A stretch of 36,656 nucleotides of DNA from Stenotrophomonas maltophilia (GCF_013464915.1 NZ_RAVT01000019.1:11240-47895), one strand, 5' to 3'; numbered from the stretch's first letter, positions 17,941 to 26,565 are shown. Program-made: numbers and translations. The notes: generated from the letters alone by a model not told the origin.

Positions 17941-19239
17941 TTACTGCGACTTGAGCTGGATGGCCGGGGTGACCTGCATGGCGCGCCATGCGGGCAGGAA
18001 TCCGGCGGCGAGGCTGGCGAACAGGGTCAGGCCCAGCGCGAGCAGCAGCATGTTGCCGTCCAGGTGGGCCAGCTTGGCGTACTCCACCGGTTGCTGGCGC
18101 ACCGCGAACAGGCCGAGCAGGGCCAGGCCGATGCCGAGCACGCCACCGACCACGCCGACCGCGCCGGCTTCCACCAGGCACTGCAGGAAGATCTGGCCGC
18201 GGCTGGCACCGAGCGCACGGCGCACGCCGATTTCACCACTGCGGCGCAGGAACTTGGCCAGCAGCAGGCCCACCGTGTTGACCAGGCAGACACCGAGGAA
18301 GCCCAGTGCCAGCCACAGCTGCAGGCGCACGTCGCTGGGGACCGCACCATTGAAGTCCAGCCATTCCATCACGGTGCGCAGGCGCACATTCGGCGGGTGC
18401 TTGAAGCGGCCGGCCTCGCGCTGCTGGGTCGAGTAGTTCTCCAGGTAACGGCGGTAGTCGCCGGCCTTGGCCGGGTCCATCTCCACCCAGTACTGCAGCC
18501 ACGCGCACGGGGCATTGAGCGAGTAGCTGTTGCCGTCGGGGTTTTCGCCGAAGCAGTTCATGTTGCCGTTGTTGCCCAGCTTCAGGTCGAACGAGGTGGA
18601 GATCGGCAGCAGCAGGTCTTCGTTCTTGCCGTAGCTGCCGGTGGTCAGGTCGTAGAAGTGCGGCTCCGGGCTCCATTCCTTCATCACGCCGACGATGCGG
18701 TAGCTCTGGCCTTCCATGCGCAGGTCGCGGCCGACGCTGTTGGCGCCCTGGTACAGCTTGTCGTTGAGTGCCTTGGAGATGACCACCACGCGTGCGCGGC
18801 CTTCATCGTCCTCGCGCGTCCAGGGGCGGCCGTACTGCATGGGCACCTCGAACATCGGGAAGAAGTCGGCCGAGGTCCAGCGGGTGTCGATGCTGAAGGG
18901 CTTGAGCGTGCTGTTGTCCGGCTCGATGGTGCCGCCGCCACCGCTCATCAGCGCCTGGCGCTCGCCCTTGGCTTCGCGCAGCAGTGCTTCACCGTCGAAG
19001 CGGGTCAACTGGGTTTCCGGCTCTTCGCCGGCGACATAGGCACCGGTCGCGGCGTCGAGCTGTACATAGAACAGGCGGTCGCTCTTGCCGGGAATCGGGT
19101 CACCGGACAGCACGTGGAACACGGTCAACGTGGTCATCGAGGCACCGATGCCGAGCGCGATGGCAACCACCATCAGCGCGGTCAGGACCTTGTTGCGGCG
19201 GAAGCTGCGCGCCGCCAATCGGGCGTAGTAGGCGAACAT
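17941..19239 (-). CDS. ABC transporter permease, MacB/FtsX type (first)
   Basis: The 432-residue protein has an N-terminal helix (about 18-40, LTALMVVAIALGIGASMTTL), a long periplasmic MacB_PCD-like domain (about 45-305), and three C-terminal helices with the conserved GVRRALGASRGQI segment. The periplasmic part contains two cysteines (CFGENPDG and APCAWLQYW) that could form a disulfide. The start MFAYYARLAARSF at 19239 is ten bases after the ATPase stop. MacB-type permeases work as mechanotransmitters that drive outer-membrane extrusion or lipoprotein movement rather than carrying substrate through the inner membrane; whether that holds here is inference. Confidence 0.9.
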   Translation of the reverse strand: MFAYYARLAARSFRRNKVLTALMVVAIALGIGASMTTLTVFHVLSGDPIPGKSDRLFYVQLDAATGAYVAGEEPETQLTRFDGEALLREAKGERQALMSGGGGTIEPDNSTLKPFSIDTRWTSADFFPMFEVPMQYGRPWTREDDEGRARVVVISKALNDKLYQGANSVGRDLRMEGQSYRIVGVMKEWSPEPHFYDLTTGSYGKNEDLLLPISTSFDLKLGNNGNMNCFGENPDGNSYSLNAPCAWLQYWVEMDPAKAGDYRRYLENYSTQQREAGRFKHPPNVRLRTVMEWLDFNGAVPSDVRLQLWLALGFLGVCLVNTVGLLLAKFLRRSGEIGVRRALGASRGQIFLQCLVEAGAVGVVGGVLGIGLALLGLFAVRQQPVEYAKLAHLDGNMLLLALGLTLFASLAAGFLPAWRAMQVTPAIQLKSQ

Positions 19240-19249
19240 GGTCGGGCCC

Positions 19250-19975
19250 TCACTCGTTGACGGCGACGATGTGGCGCAGCGGGGTGGCCAGCACCGGCTC
19301 GCGTACCAGGTCGGTGACCTGGCCGTCGACGATGTGCACGTTGCGCTGCGCACGCGCGGCCAGTTCCGGGTCGTGGGTGACCATCACGATGGTGGTGCCG
19401 GCGGCATTGATCTCTTCCAGCAGCTCCATCACGCCACGGGCCATCTGCGTATCCAGGTTGCCGGTCGGTTCGTCGGCCAGCAGCAGGCGCGGGCTGCCGG
19501 CCAGGGCGCGCGCGATCGCCGCGCGCTGCTGCTGGCCGCCGGACAGCTCGTTCGGGTAGTGCTTCATGCGCGAGCCCAGGCCGACCTGGGTCAGTGCCTT
19601 CTCGATGCGCTCGCGGCGTTCGGTGGCGCTCATCTTGCGATAGCGCAGCGGCACGTCGACGTTGTCGAACAGGTTCAGGTCCGGGATCAGGTTGAAGCCC
19701 TGGAAGATGAAGCCGATCTTCTGGTTGCGCAGGCGGCTGCGCGCATCATCGCCCAGCGTGCTCACGTCCTGGCCGTCCAGCATGTAGGTGCCGCTGGTGA
19801 AGGTTTCCAGCAGGCCGGCGATGTTGAGGAAGGTGGTCTTGCCGGAACCGGACGGGCCGGTGACGGCGACGAACTCGCCTTCCTTGACCTGCAGTTCCAG
19901 CGAGCGCAGTGCGTGGGTTTCCACCTGTTCGGTGCGGAAGACCTTGGCGACCGAACGCATTTCGAGCATGTACAT
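19250..19975 (-). CDS. ABC transporter ATPase, MacB/LolD family
   Basis: The 241-residue cytoplasmic ATPase has Walker A GPSGSGKTT (40-48), Q-loop FQGFN (91-95), signature LSGGQQQR (144-151), Walker B LLLADEP (164-170) with TGNLD after it, and the switch histidine H201. The sequence falls in the MacB/LolD/FtsE group that powers FtsX-type permeases. It starts 35 bases after the membrane-fusion protein gene with AGAGAGG as ribosome site. The gap contains the short direct repeat TGATACC. Confidence 0.95.
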   Translation of the reverse strand: MYMLEMRSVAKVFRTEQVETHALRSLELQVKEGEFVAVTGPSGSGKTTFLNIAGLLETFTSGTYMLDGQDVSTLGDDARSRLRNQKIGFIFQGFNLIPDLNLFDNVDVPLRYRKMSATERRERIEKALTQVGLGSRMKHYPNELSGGQQQRAAIARALAGSPRLLLADEPTGNLDTQMARGVMELLEEINAAGTTIVMVTHDPELAARAQRNVHIVDGQVTDLVREPVLATPLRHIVAVNE

Positions 19976-20010
19976 GGGGTGTCCTCTCTCCAGGATTCAG
20001 GTATCAGGTA

Positions 20011-21288
20011 TCAGTTGACGGAGACGCGTTCGGCGTCCTTGAACAGGTCGCTGCCGGAGACCACGATGCGGTCGCCCGGTTGCACACCCGATTTGATTTC
20101 CACTTCGCCCAGGCTGCTGACGCCCAGTTCCACCGGACGGCGCACGGCGGTGCGTCCATCCATCACGTAAGCCATGCCGTTGCCCTGTTCGACGAACGGG
20201 CCGCGCTCGACCTTCAGCACGTTCCTGCGGGTATCGAGCAGCACGCGCACCGACATCCGCTGGCTCTGGCGCAGGCCTTCCGGCTGCGCGCTGGCAAAGC
20301 GCACGCGGGCGTTGACCTCGCCGTTGACCACTTCCGGCGACACCGCGCTGATCTCACCCGGGAACGGCTGGCCGTTGCCACCGGTCAGCTGTGCCGGCAT
20401 GCCGATCGCCAGGTCGCGGGCGAAGCTCTCCGGCACCTTGATCTCGACTTCGAACTTGGACAGGTCGACCACGCCCAGCACCGGGGCGTTGGCGGCCAGG
20501 TTGGTGGACTGCACCGCCTGCACCTGGCCGACCTGGCCATCGAACGGGGCACGCAGCGTCAGCGCATCGACCTGGCGCTGCACTTCGGCCACCACCGCCT
20601 TCTGGCGATCGGCCAGCAGGCGTTTGTTGCGGGCATCCAGGTCGGCGCCCTGGCTCTGCAGGCGCGCATCGGTGGTGGCGTTGGCCAGGGTGATGTCGGC
20701 CTTCTTCAGCGAGTCCTTGGCCTTGGCCAGGTCGATCTGCGGCACCGCACCGCCGTCGTAGCCGCGCTGGTAGCGCTGCAGGTCGCGATCGGCGGCCTGC
20801 CGTTCGATGGTGGCCTGGTCGGTTTCCTTGCGCGACTTGGCGCGGGCCAGGGTGGCGTCCAGCGCGGCACGGCTGGCCTCGGCTTCCAGGCCGGCCAGGG
20901 TGGCCTGTTCCTGGGCCAGCTTGCTGCGCAGTTCGGGGCTGTCGATGATGGCCAGCTCCTGCCCCTTCTTCACTACATCGCCAGCGACCACCTTCAGGTC
21001 CACGGTGCCCGCAGAGATGGCGTACAGGATCGGGCTGTTGGCGGCGATCACGCGGCCGTCGGCGGCGATGTCGCGGACCAGATCGCCACGCTTCACTTCG
21101 GCGATGCGCACGCGGCTGCTGTCGAAGGAGCGGCTGGCGTTGGACCAGGCGTGCACGGCCCAGCCGATGCCGGCGAGCAGGGCGATCGCGCCCAGCGCCG
21201 GCCAACGGTAACGGTGCCAGTTGGCGCGCGGAGCGCTGGCCGGAGTGGAGGAAACGATCTGGTCCTGGGCGGAAGTGTCGCGGATCAT
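20011..21288 (-). CDS. Periplasmic membrane-fusion (adaptor) protein, HlyD/MacA family
   Basis: The 425-residue protein has one membrane helix (about 28-47) and a periplasmic body. After the helix come a barrel-sandwich half (AADGRVIAANSPILYAISAG), a long coiled-coil hairpin (about 110-235, with KLAQEQATLAGLEAEA and repeats of Ala/Lys/Asp), the second half (LTLRAPFDGQVGQV), a beta-barrel and a membrane-proximal domain. Adaptors of this kind join an inner-membrane transporter to a TolC-like channel; no channel gene is present in the window. The start MIRDTSAQDQ at 21288 lies 23 bases after the predicted sigma54 transcription start. It is the first gene of the ABC operon. Confidence 0.92.
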   Translation of the reverse strand: MIRDTSAQDQIVSSTPASAPRANWHRYRWPALGAIALLAGIGWAVHAWSNASRSFDSSRVRIAEVKRGDLVRDIAADGRVIAANSPILYAISAGTVDLKVVAGDVVKKGQELAIIDSPELRSKLAQEQATLAGLEAEASRAALDATLARAKSRKETDQATIERQAADRDLQRYQRGYDGGAVPQIDLAKAKDSLKKADITLANATTDARLQSQGADLDARNKRLLADRQKAVVAEVQRQVDALTLRAPFDGQVGQVQAVQSTNLAANAPVLGVVDLSKFEVEIKVPESFARDLAIGMPAQLTGGNGQPFPGEISAVSPEVVNGEVNARVRFASAQPEGLRQSQRMSVRVLLDTRRNVLKVERGPFVEQGNGMAYVMDGRTAVRRPVELGVSSLGEVEIKSGVQPGDRIVVSGSDLFKDAERVSVN

Positions 21289-21320
21289 CGGGTGCGTGCC
21301 TGACGGTGGTAGCCAGTACC

Positions 21321-21338
21321 AAGCACGTAGCGTGCCAA
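21321..21338 (-). promoter_or_regulatory. Sigma54 promoter of the ABC operon
   Basis: On the minus strand the sequence TTGGCACGCTACGTGCTT carries TGGCACG as -24 element and TGCTT as -12 element. GG and GC are separated by exactly ten bases, as the sigma54 rule requires. Transcription would start near 21311. A sigma54 activator is encoded in the same cluster (14830-16176). Confidence 0.75.
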
Positions 21339-21380
21339 CTTTTATCCCTTTCATTTCAATGGGTTGGGTTGGTCTTCGAA

Positions 21381-21449
21381 GTGTCCGGGTGTCCGCGGAC
21401 ACCTTTCCGGACACTTTCATTAAGCGGACAGGAGGGGGAAGCCGGACAC
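21381..21449. promoter_or_regulatory. Cluster of GTGTCCGG half-sites: probable activator-binding region
   Basis: A perfect palindrome GTGTCCGCGGACAC (21389-21402) is flanked by GTGTCCGG (21381-21388) and CCGGACAC (21407-21414). A weaker GCGGACA (21424-21430) and another CCGGACAC (21442-21449) follow. The palindrome centre is about 85 bases upstream of the predicted sigma54 start, a normal enhancer distance. The last half-site lies just upstream of the probable glmS -10 box. Confidence 0.7.
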
Positions 21450-21455
21450 GCAGGC

Positions 21456-21461
21456 TAGAAT
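21456..21461 (+). promoter_or_regulatory. Probable -10 box of glmS
   Basis: TAGAAT lies 30 bases before the glmS ATG. The -35 region is not recognisable and is occupied by G-rich sequence and a CCGGACAC half-site, so a bound regulator could influence glmS. Confidence 0.45.
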
Positions 21462-21491
21462 GCGACGATCGTCTTCAAGGAAACGCGTGAC

Positions 21492-23330
21492 ATGTGTGGA
21501 ATCGTGGGTGCGATCGCTGATCGCGACGTAGTGCCGGTGCTGATCGAGGGTCTGAAGCGCCTTGAGTACCGTGGTTACGATTCCTCGGGCATCGCGGTGA
21601 TCGACCATGCCGAGCGGTCGGAGGTGCGTCGCGTGCGTCGTACCGGCCGAGTGTCGGAAATGGCTACGGCGGCCGAGGCCGAGGGCTTCAACGCGGTGCT
21701 GGGCATCGGTCATACCCGCTGGGCCACCCACGGTGGTGTCACCGAGGCCAATGCACATCCGCACATCAGCCAGGGCGTGGCGCTGGTGCACAACGGCATC
21801 ATCGAGAACCACGAAGAGCAGCGCGAGAAGCTGCGCGCGATGGGCTACACCTTCGAATCGCAGACCGATACCGAAGTCATCGCACACCTGATCCACCACC
21901 ACCTGAAGGATGGCGACGACCTGCTGGTGGCGTTGCAGCATACGGTGAAGGAACTGACCGGCGCCTACGCACTGGCCGTGGTCAGCCGCGCCGAGCCGGA
22001 GCGCTTCGTCTGCGCGCGCATGGGCTGCCCGCTGCTGATCGGCCTGGGCGAGGGCGAGAACTTCGTCGCCTCGGATGTCTCGGCGGTGATCTCGGCCACC
22101 CGCAAGGTGATTTTCCTGGAGGAAGGCGATACCGCTGAAATCCGCCGCGATGGCGTGCGCATCTTCGATGAGCATGACCAGGCGGTCGAACGTGAGGTGC
22201 ATCTGTCGGATGTATCGCTGGCATCGCTGGAGCTGGGGCCGTACCGCCACTTCATGCAGAAGGAAATCCACGAGCAGCCGCGCGCGCTGGGCGACACCAT
22301 CGAAGCGGCGATCGACGCCGGTGGTTTCCCGGCCGAGCTGTTCGGCAAGAACGCCGAGGCCGTGTTGTCGGGCATCGAAGGCGTGCAGATCATCGCCTGC
22401 GGTACCAGCTACTACGCCGGCTTGACCGCGCGCTACTGGATCGAGGCCATCGCCGGCCTGCCGTGCAGCGTGGAAATCGCCAGCGAGTACCGCTACCGCG
22501 CCGCCTACGCGAATCCGAAGCACCTGATCGTGACCATTTCCCAGTCCGGCGAAACGCTGGATACGATGGAAGCGCTGAAGTACGCCAAGTCGCTGGGCCA
22601 CAAGCACACGCTGTCGATCTGCAACGTGCCGGAAAGCGCGATCCCGCGCGCCAGCGAACTGGTCTGCTACACCCGTGCCGGCGCCGAGATCGGCGTGGCG
22701 TCGACCAAGGCCTTCACCACCCAGCTGGCGGCGCTGTTCCAGCTGACCGTGGTGCTGGGCAAGCTGCATGGCCGTATCGACGCGGCGCAGGAAGCGGACT
22801 ACCTGGAGCAGCTGCGCTTCCTGCCGGGCAGCGTGCAGCATGCGCTGAACATGGAGCCGCAGATCGCTGCGTGGGCGGAGCGGTTCGCACGCAAGAGCAG
22901 CGCGCTGTTCCTGGGCCGTGGCCTGCACTACCCGATCGCGCTGGAAGGCGCGCTCAAGCTCAAGGAAATCTCCTATATCCACGCTGAGGCTTACCCGGCG
23001 GGCGAGCTGAAGCATGGCCCGCTGGCGCTGGTGGACGAGGACATGCCGGTGGTGGTGATCGCCCCCAACGACAGCCTGCTGGAGAAGGTGAAGTCGAACA
23101 TGCAGGAAGTGCGCGCCCGTGGTGGCGAACTGTTCGTGTTCGCCGACCAGGACAGCAACTTCAACGAGTCCGAAGGCGTGCACGTGATCCGCACGCCGCG
23201 CCATGCCGGCGTGCTCAGCCCGATCGTGCACACCATTCCGGTGCAGCTGCTGGCCTACCACACCGCGCTGGCACGTGGCACCGACGTGGACAAGCCGCGC
23301 AACCTGGCCAAGAGCGTGACAGTGGAGTAA
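21492..23330 (+). CDS. glmS: Glutamine-fructose-6-phosphate aminotransferase (isomerizing)
   Basis: This enzyme forms glucosamine-6-phosphate from fructose-6-phosphate and glutamine, the first step to UDP-GlcNAc. The 612-residue protein starts [13 protein letters not shown], with the glutaminase nucleophile C2. The glutaminase domain runs to about 240 ([20 protein letters not shown]). Two SIS sugar-isomerase domains follow ([48 protein letters not shown]). It ends in KSVTVE. AAGGAAA precedes the ATG. It is divergent from the ABC/two-component operon and shares its control region. Confidence 0.98.
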   Translation: MCGIVGAIADRDVVPVLIEGLKRLEYRGYDSSGIAVIDHAERSEVRRVRRTGRVSEMATAAEAEGFNAVLGIGHTRWATHGGVTEANAHPHISQGVALVHNGIIENHEEQREKLRAMGYTFESQTDTEVIAHLIHHHLKDGDDLLVALQHTVKELTGAYALAVVSRAEPERFVCARMGCPLLIGLGEGENFVASDVSAVISATRKVIFLEEGDTAEIRRDGVRIFDEHDQAVEREVHLSDVSLASLELGPYRHFMQKEIHEQPRALGDTIEAAIDAGGFPAELFGKNAEAVLSGIEGVQIIACGTSYYAGLTARYWIEAIAGLPCSVEIASEYRYRAAYANPKHLIVTISQSGETLDTMEALKYAKSLGHKHTLSICNVPESAIPRASELVCYTRAGAEIGVASTKAFTTQLAALFQLTVVLGKLHGRIDAAQEADYLEQLRFLPGSVQHALNMEPQIAAWAERFARKSSALFLGRGLHYPIALEGALKLKEISYIHAEAYPAGELKHGPLALVDEDMPVVVIAPNDSLLEKVKSNMQEVRARGGELFVFADQDSNFNESEGVHVIRTPRHAGVLSPIVHTIPVQLLAYHTALARGTDVDKPRNLAKSVTVE

Positions 23331-23358
23331 GGCGCACCGGCTGGGTTGGATGCTGCAA

Positions 23359-23391
23359 GCGAAGGGGGCCCCGGCGGCCCCCTTTCGTTTG
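23359..23391 (+). terminator. Terminator of glmS
   Basis: AAGGGGGCC (23362-23370) pairs with GGCCCCCTT (23376-23384) across a CCGGC loop and is followed by TCGTTTG. It starts about 30 bases after the glmS stop. Confidence 0.75.
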
Positions 23392-23777
23392 TGCCGATGG
23401 CAGCGGCAAGTGGGACAGCCGCCGGGTGTTCTGTCCGCCGTCGGCAGCGATCAATCAATCTTTAACACGCGGCATCGCGTGTATTCAGCGGCGGTTTCAG
23501 CCGCGGTGCCATTCTCTGGATCGTCGGTTGGTTCCCACGACGAACTGTCCCATCGATGCCGGTAGTGACCGATGGTCGCAGTCGTAGAATCAAGTTGACC
23601 GAGGTCCAGGGTGAGCGGTTGAACCCACCTCGTTCGCGTTGCAGCACGATGCCTGCCGATCCATCTCCCAAGGCCGGCGTGTGCGCCAGACGTGCGCTGA
23701 AAGGTCTGTTCCCGGGGAGGGGGCGTATCGGAAGAGCACACTTTTTTGACTTCAGTGACCTGCACCAGGAAACAAGA
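23392..23777. other. Long upstream region of the CBS-domain gene
   Basis: These 386 bases carry no convincing gene. A perfect hairpin ACACGCG-GCAT-CGCGTGT lies at 23465-23482. A TAGAAT at about 23585 could be a -10 box, which would give the CBS gene a leader of nearly 190 bases. The CBS reading frame is open upstream to 23556, but that stretch looks non-coding. AGGAAAC just before 23778 is the ribosome site. Confidence 0.4.
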
Positions 23778-24209
23778 ATGAACGTCCGCGAACTCCTGCA
23801 ATCCAAGAAAGAAGCTGTCATCACCATCGACGCCGAAGACACCATCGGTGCCGCCGCCCACAAGATGAGCGCGAACAGGATCGCTGCGCTGGTGGTGATG
23901 AAGGACGATGCCCCGGTGGGCATCATTTCCGAAAAGGACATCGTGCGTACCCTGGCCGACGACGGCCCGCAGGCCGGCCGCCGGGTGATCTCCAGCGTGC
24001 CGTCCACCGGCCTGGAAGGCATCGCCCCGGAGGCCACCCTGAAGCAGGCCATGTCGTTGATGACGTACTCGCGGCGCCGTCATCTGATGGTCACAGACGG
24101 CACCCGCCTGGTCGGCATCCTCAGCCTGGGCGACATCGTGAAGAACCTGCTGGGCGAGCTTGAGCTGGAAAAGGCCGTGCTGCAGGACATCTACATGGCG
24201 GCCCACTGA
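23778..24209 (+). CDS. CBS-domain pair protein
   Basis: The 143-residue protein is made of two CBS motifs in tandem and nothing else. The first covers about 8-60 (KEAVITIDAEDTIGAAAHKM, then VGIISEKDIVRTL) and the second about 75-130 (IAPEATLKQAMSLMTYSRRR, then LVGILSLGDIVKNLL). CBS pairs bind adenine nucleotides or S-adenosyl ligands and usually regulate a partner. No partner is adjacent. The start MNVRELLQSKK at 23778 is chosen for its ribosome site (AGGAAAC) and position at the domain edge. Confidence 0.9.
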   Translation: MNVRELLQSKKEAVITIDAEDTIGAAAHKMSANRIAALVVMKDDAPVGIISEKDIVRTLADDGPQAGRRVISSVPSTGLEGIAPEATLKQAMSLMTYSRRRHLMVTDGTRLVGILSLGDIVKNLLGELELEKAVLQDIYMAAH

Positions 24210-24230
24210 GGGCCACACCGTCGGAAGCAG

Positions 24231-24259
24231 AGAAGCCGGGCATTGCCCGGCTTCTTCGT
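24231..24259. terminator. Bidirectional terminator between CBS and VOC genes
   Basis: A perfect 11-bp stem AGAAGCCGGGC / GCCCGGCTTCT has an ATT loop and is followed by TCGTT on the plus strand. It sits between convergent genes ending at 24209 and 24277 and may serve both. Confidence 0.75.
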
Positions 24260-24276
24260 TCACGGCATCGGTGAAA

Positions 24277-24705
24277 TCAGAAAGTGACCTTCACCGAGTC
24301 TGCGCTGTAGTTGGCCGGGCCGTGGTAGACCACTTCAATGTTGTTGCCATCGGGATCGAGCACGAACGCGCCGTAATACCCCGGGTGGTAGGGACGTTCG
24401 CCGGGCGCGCCGTTGTCGGTGCCGCCGGCGGCGATGGCCGCAGTGTGGAAAGCATCGACGGTGGCGCTGTCGCGGGCCTGGAACGCCAGGTGGTGGCGGC
24501 CGGTCAGCTGGCCAGCAGCGGCCTCGCTGCTGGCGCTGGAAATGAACAGCTCATCGGCCCAGAAGTAATCATCACCTTCGCCGGCGATCGGGATGCCGAT
24601 CGTATCGAACACCGCCTGGTAGAAGCGGCGGCTGGCGGCCAGGTCACGTACGACCAGCTGGAGGTGGTCGATCAGGCGGCCACGGTGCAGTTCCATCGTT
24701 TCCAT
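24277..24705 (-). CDS. VOC-superfamily (glyoxalase/bleomycin-resistance fold) protein
   Basis: The 142-residue protein has two beta-alpha-beta-beta-beta modules. The first begins IDHLQLVVRDLAASRRFYQAV with a probable metal-binding histidine. The second has RHHLAFQARD and ends with the metal-binding glutamate in VLDPDGNNIEVVYHG. Substrate unknown; relatives include glyoxalase I, dioxygenases and resistance proteins. The start METMELHRG at 24705 has GAGG eight bases upstream; codon 4 is another ATG. It follows gloA on the same strand, but a long inverted repeat (24717-24795) lies between them. Confidence 0.85.
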   Translation of the reverse strand: METMELHRGRLIDHLQLVVRDLAASRRFYQAVFDTIGIPIAGEGDDYFWADELFISSASSEAAAGQLTGRHHLAFQARDSATVDAFHTAAIAAGGTDNGAPGERPYHPGYYGAFVLDPDGNNIEVVYHGPANYSADSVKVTF

Positions 24706-24716
24706 ACGAACCTCGC

Positions 24717-24795
24717 AAAAAAGGGGACGGAGGGGATTAAGTCGCTTCCAGCCCAATAGTGCCAGAAACGACTTAATCCCCTCCGTCCCCTTTTT
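24717..24795. repeat. GGGACGGAGGGGATTAAG inverted repeat, copy 1
   Basis: Perfect 27-base arms at 24718-24744 and 24769-24795 enclose a 24-base loop. Each arm starts with an A tract and the motif GGGACGGAGGGGATTAAG and ends in TCG. The same arm occurs at 29244-29311. With T tracts at both ends it could end transcription in either direction. It lies between gloA and the next VOC gene. Confidence 0.85.
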
Positions 24796-24796
24796 A

Positions 24797-25312
24797 TCAG
24801 TTGGCGATGATCTCGACCCAGTAGCCGTCCGGGTCCTTGATGAAGGCCAGGTTTTTCATGCGGCCGTCGGTCAGGCGCTTCTGGAAGGTCACGCCGAGGT
24901 CCTCGAAGCGCTGGCAGGCGGCCTCGATGTCCGGCACCGACACGCAGATGTGGCCGAAGCCGCGCGGGTCGCTGTTGCCGTCGTGGTAGACCGCGCCGTC
25001 CTGGTTCTCGGTGCCGTGGTTGTGGGTCAGTTCCAGCACGCCCGGCAGGCCGGCCATCCACAGGCGGCGGGCGCTGTCATCTTCCGGCACCGTGACGCCA
25101 GCGGGCACGTAGGCCAGGAAGTACAGGCTGAACTGGGCCTCCGGGAAGTCGCGCTTGTCGATCAGCTGGTAACCGAGCACGCGGGTGTAGAAGTCCAGCG
25201 AGGCGGTGATGTCCTTGACCCGCAGCATGGTGTGGTTGAACACGAAGCCGGTGGTTTCGGCCGGGGCCTGGGCGGCGACGCCGGGAACATCGCGCAGGGC
25301 GGGAATGGTCAT
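24797..25312 (-). CDS. gloA: Lactoylglutathione lyase (glyoxalase I)
   Basis: This enzyme converts the hemithioacetal of methylglyoxal and glutathione to S-lactoylglutathione. The 171-residue protein matches the longer form of GlxI (about 170-185). Visible family motifs are NHTMLRVKDITASLDFYTRVLG, with the first metal histidine; ELTHNHGTE, with the first glutamate; GFGHICVSVPD, with the second histidine; and FIKDPDGYWVEIIAN, with the final glutamate. The longer form includes Zn-dependent enzymes, but the metal cannot be set from sequence alone. It is divergent from the PLP enzyme gene at 25438. Confidence 0.92.
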   Translation of the reverse strand: MTIPALRDVPGVAAQAPAETTGFVFNHTMLRVKDITASLDFYTRVLGYQLIDKRDFPEAQFSLYFLAYVPAGVTVPEDDSARRLWMAGLPGVLELTHNHGTENQDGAVYHDGNSDPRGFGHICVSVPDIEAACQRFEDLGVTFQKRLTDGRMKNLAFIKDPDGYWVEIIAN

Positions 25313-25390
25313 GGGGGAGGTCCTTCAGACGGGGCCGTTGCCGGCCGGATGGGGCCATTCTACCGGCCAGCACCTGACGGCACTGCGACG

Positions 25391-25396
25391 TACAAT
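25391..25396 (+). promoter_or_regulatory. Probable -10 box of the PLP-enzyme gene
   Basis: TACAAT lies 42 bases before the ATG at 25438 within the 125-base divergent gap. No clear -35 is seen. Confidence 0.45.
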
Positions 25397-25437
25397 GGCC
25401 GGATCGCACCGTTCCGTCCTGACAACGATTGCCCGCC

Positions 25438-26550
25438 ATGTCGCAGCGTGAATGGGTGGCCGCCGCCATCCGCAAGATCGAAGCCGATTTCAACCGTTCC
25501 GCCGATACCCACCTGATCCCATTGGCGCTGCCAGGGTTCGAGGGCATCGACCTGTACCTGAAGGATGAATCGAGCCATCCCACCGGCAGCCTGAAGCACC
25601 GGCTGGCGCGCTCGCTGTTCCTGTATGCGTTGACCAATGGCTGGTTGCGTGAAGGTCGCCCGGTGATCGAAGCATCCAGCGGCTCGACCGCTGTCTCCGA
25701 AGCCTATTTCGCGCGGTTGCTCGGCCTGCCGTTCATTGCGGTGATCCCGGCCACGACCTCGCCGGAGAAGATCGCGGCGATCGAATTCCACGGTGGCCGC
25801 TGCCACCTGGTCGAGCGCGCCTGCGATCTCAACTGTGATTCGGAAAAGCTGGCCCGCGAAACCGGCGGCCACTTCATGGACCAGTTCACCTATGCCGAAC
25901 GCGCGACCGACTGGCGCGCCAACAACAACATCGCCGAATCCATCTTCAAGCAGATGGCCGAGGAGCCCAGCCCGGTTCCGGAATGGATCGTGTGCAGCCC
26001 CGGCACCGGCGGTACCGCCGCCACGCTGGGCCGCTATGTCAGCTACCGCCGGCATGACACGCGCATCCTGTGCGCGGACCCGGAAGTGTCGGTGTTCTTC
26101 GATGGCTACACAGCAGCCGTAGCCGGTGAGCAGGATTGGCGCGGCCTGACCTGCAGCGGTGGCTCGCGCGTGGAAGGCATCGGCCGGCCGCGGGTGGAGC
26201 CGAGCTTCATCCCGACCAGCGTCGATGCGATGGTGAAGGTGCCCGATGCGCTGAGCCTGGCCGCGATGCGCCATGTCAGCCGCCAGCTGGGGCGCCGCGT
26301 TGGTGGCTCCACCGGCACCAACTTCATCGGTGTGCTGCAGGCCGCGCAGTGGATGCGCGAGGCGGGCCACCAGGGCAGCATCGTCAGCATTCTGTGCGAC
26401 AGCGGCGAGCGCTACGCGCAGAGCTATTACGACCCGTCGTGGTACGCGCGCCAGGGCATCGATGTCGACGGCGCCGATGCGCAACTGGCGGCGGCGGTGG
26501 CCGGGCAGGGGCTGCCGGCGTTGCCGTGGTGCAGCCTGGAAGCGTTGTAG
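25438..26550 (+). CDS. PLP-dependent cysteine-synthase-like enzyme (Cds1-type)
   Basis: The 370-residue protein has the fold type II PLP core of cysteine synthases. The PLP lysine is in [11 protein letters not shown], the phosphate-anchoring substrate loop in [15 protein letters not shown], and the glycine-rich phosphate loop in [12 protein letters not shown]. It is longer than CysK/CysM (about 300-320), and the C-terminal part ([19 protein letters not shown], then [15 protein letters not shown]) fits the group containing L-cysteine desulfhydrase Cds1. It may therefore release hydrogen sulfide from cysteine rather than make cysteine; this is inference from family resemblance. The ATG at 25438 starts [10 protein letters not shown]; an upstream frame-open stretch is ignored. 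Confidence 0.8.
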   Translation: MSQREWVAAAIRKIEADFNRSADTHLIPLALPGFEGIDLYLKDESSHPTGSLKHRLARSLFLYALTNGWLREGRPVIEASSGSTAVSEAYFARLLGLPFIAVIPATTSPEKIAAIEFHGGRCHLVERACDLNCDSEKLARETGGHFMDQFTYAERATDWRANNNIAESIFKQMAEEPSPVPEWIVCSPGTGGTAATLGRYVSYRRHDTRILCADPEVSVFFDGYTAAVAGEQDWRGLTCSGGSRVEGIGRPRVEPSFIPTSVDAMVKVPDALSLAAMRHVSRQLGRRVGGSTGTNFIGVLQAAQWMREAGHQGSIVSILCDSGERYAQSYYDPSWYARQGIDVDGADAQLAAAVAGQGLPALPWCSLEAL

Positions 26551-26565
26551 GGCATTCGACGTTGT

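Noticed and set aside
14848-18436. Long plus-strand frames over the two-component and permease genes
   Set aside because: The minus-strand genes carry all expected motifs in order; the plus-strand translations carry none.
21420-23261. A 613-codon open frame opposite glmS
   Set aside because: Shadow of glmS with biased composition and no domain features.
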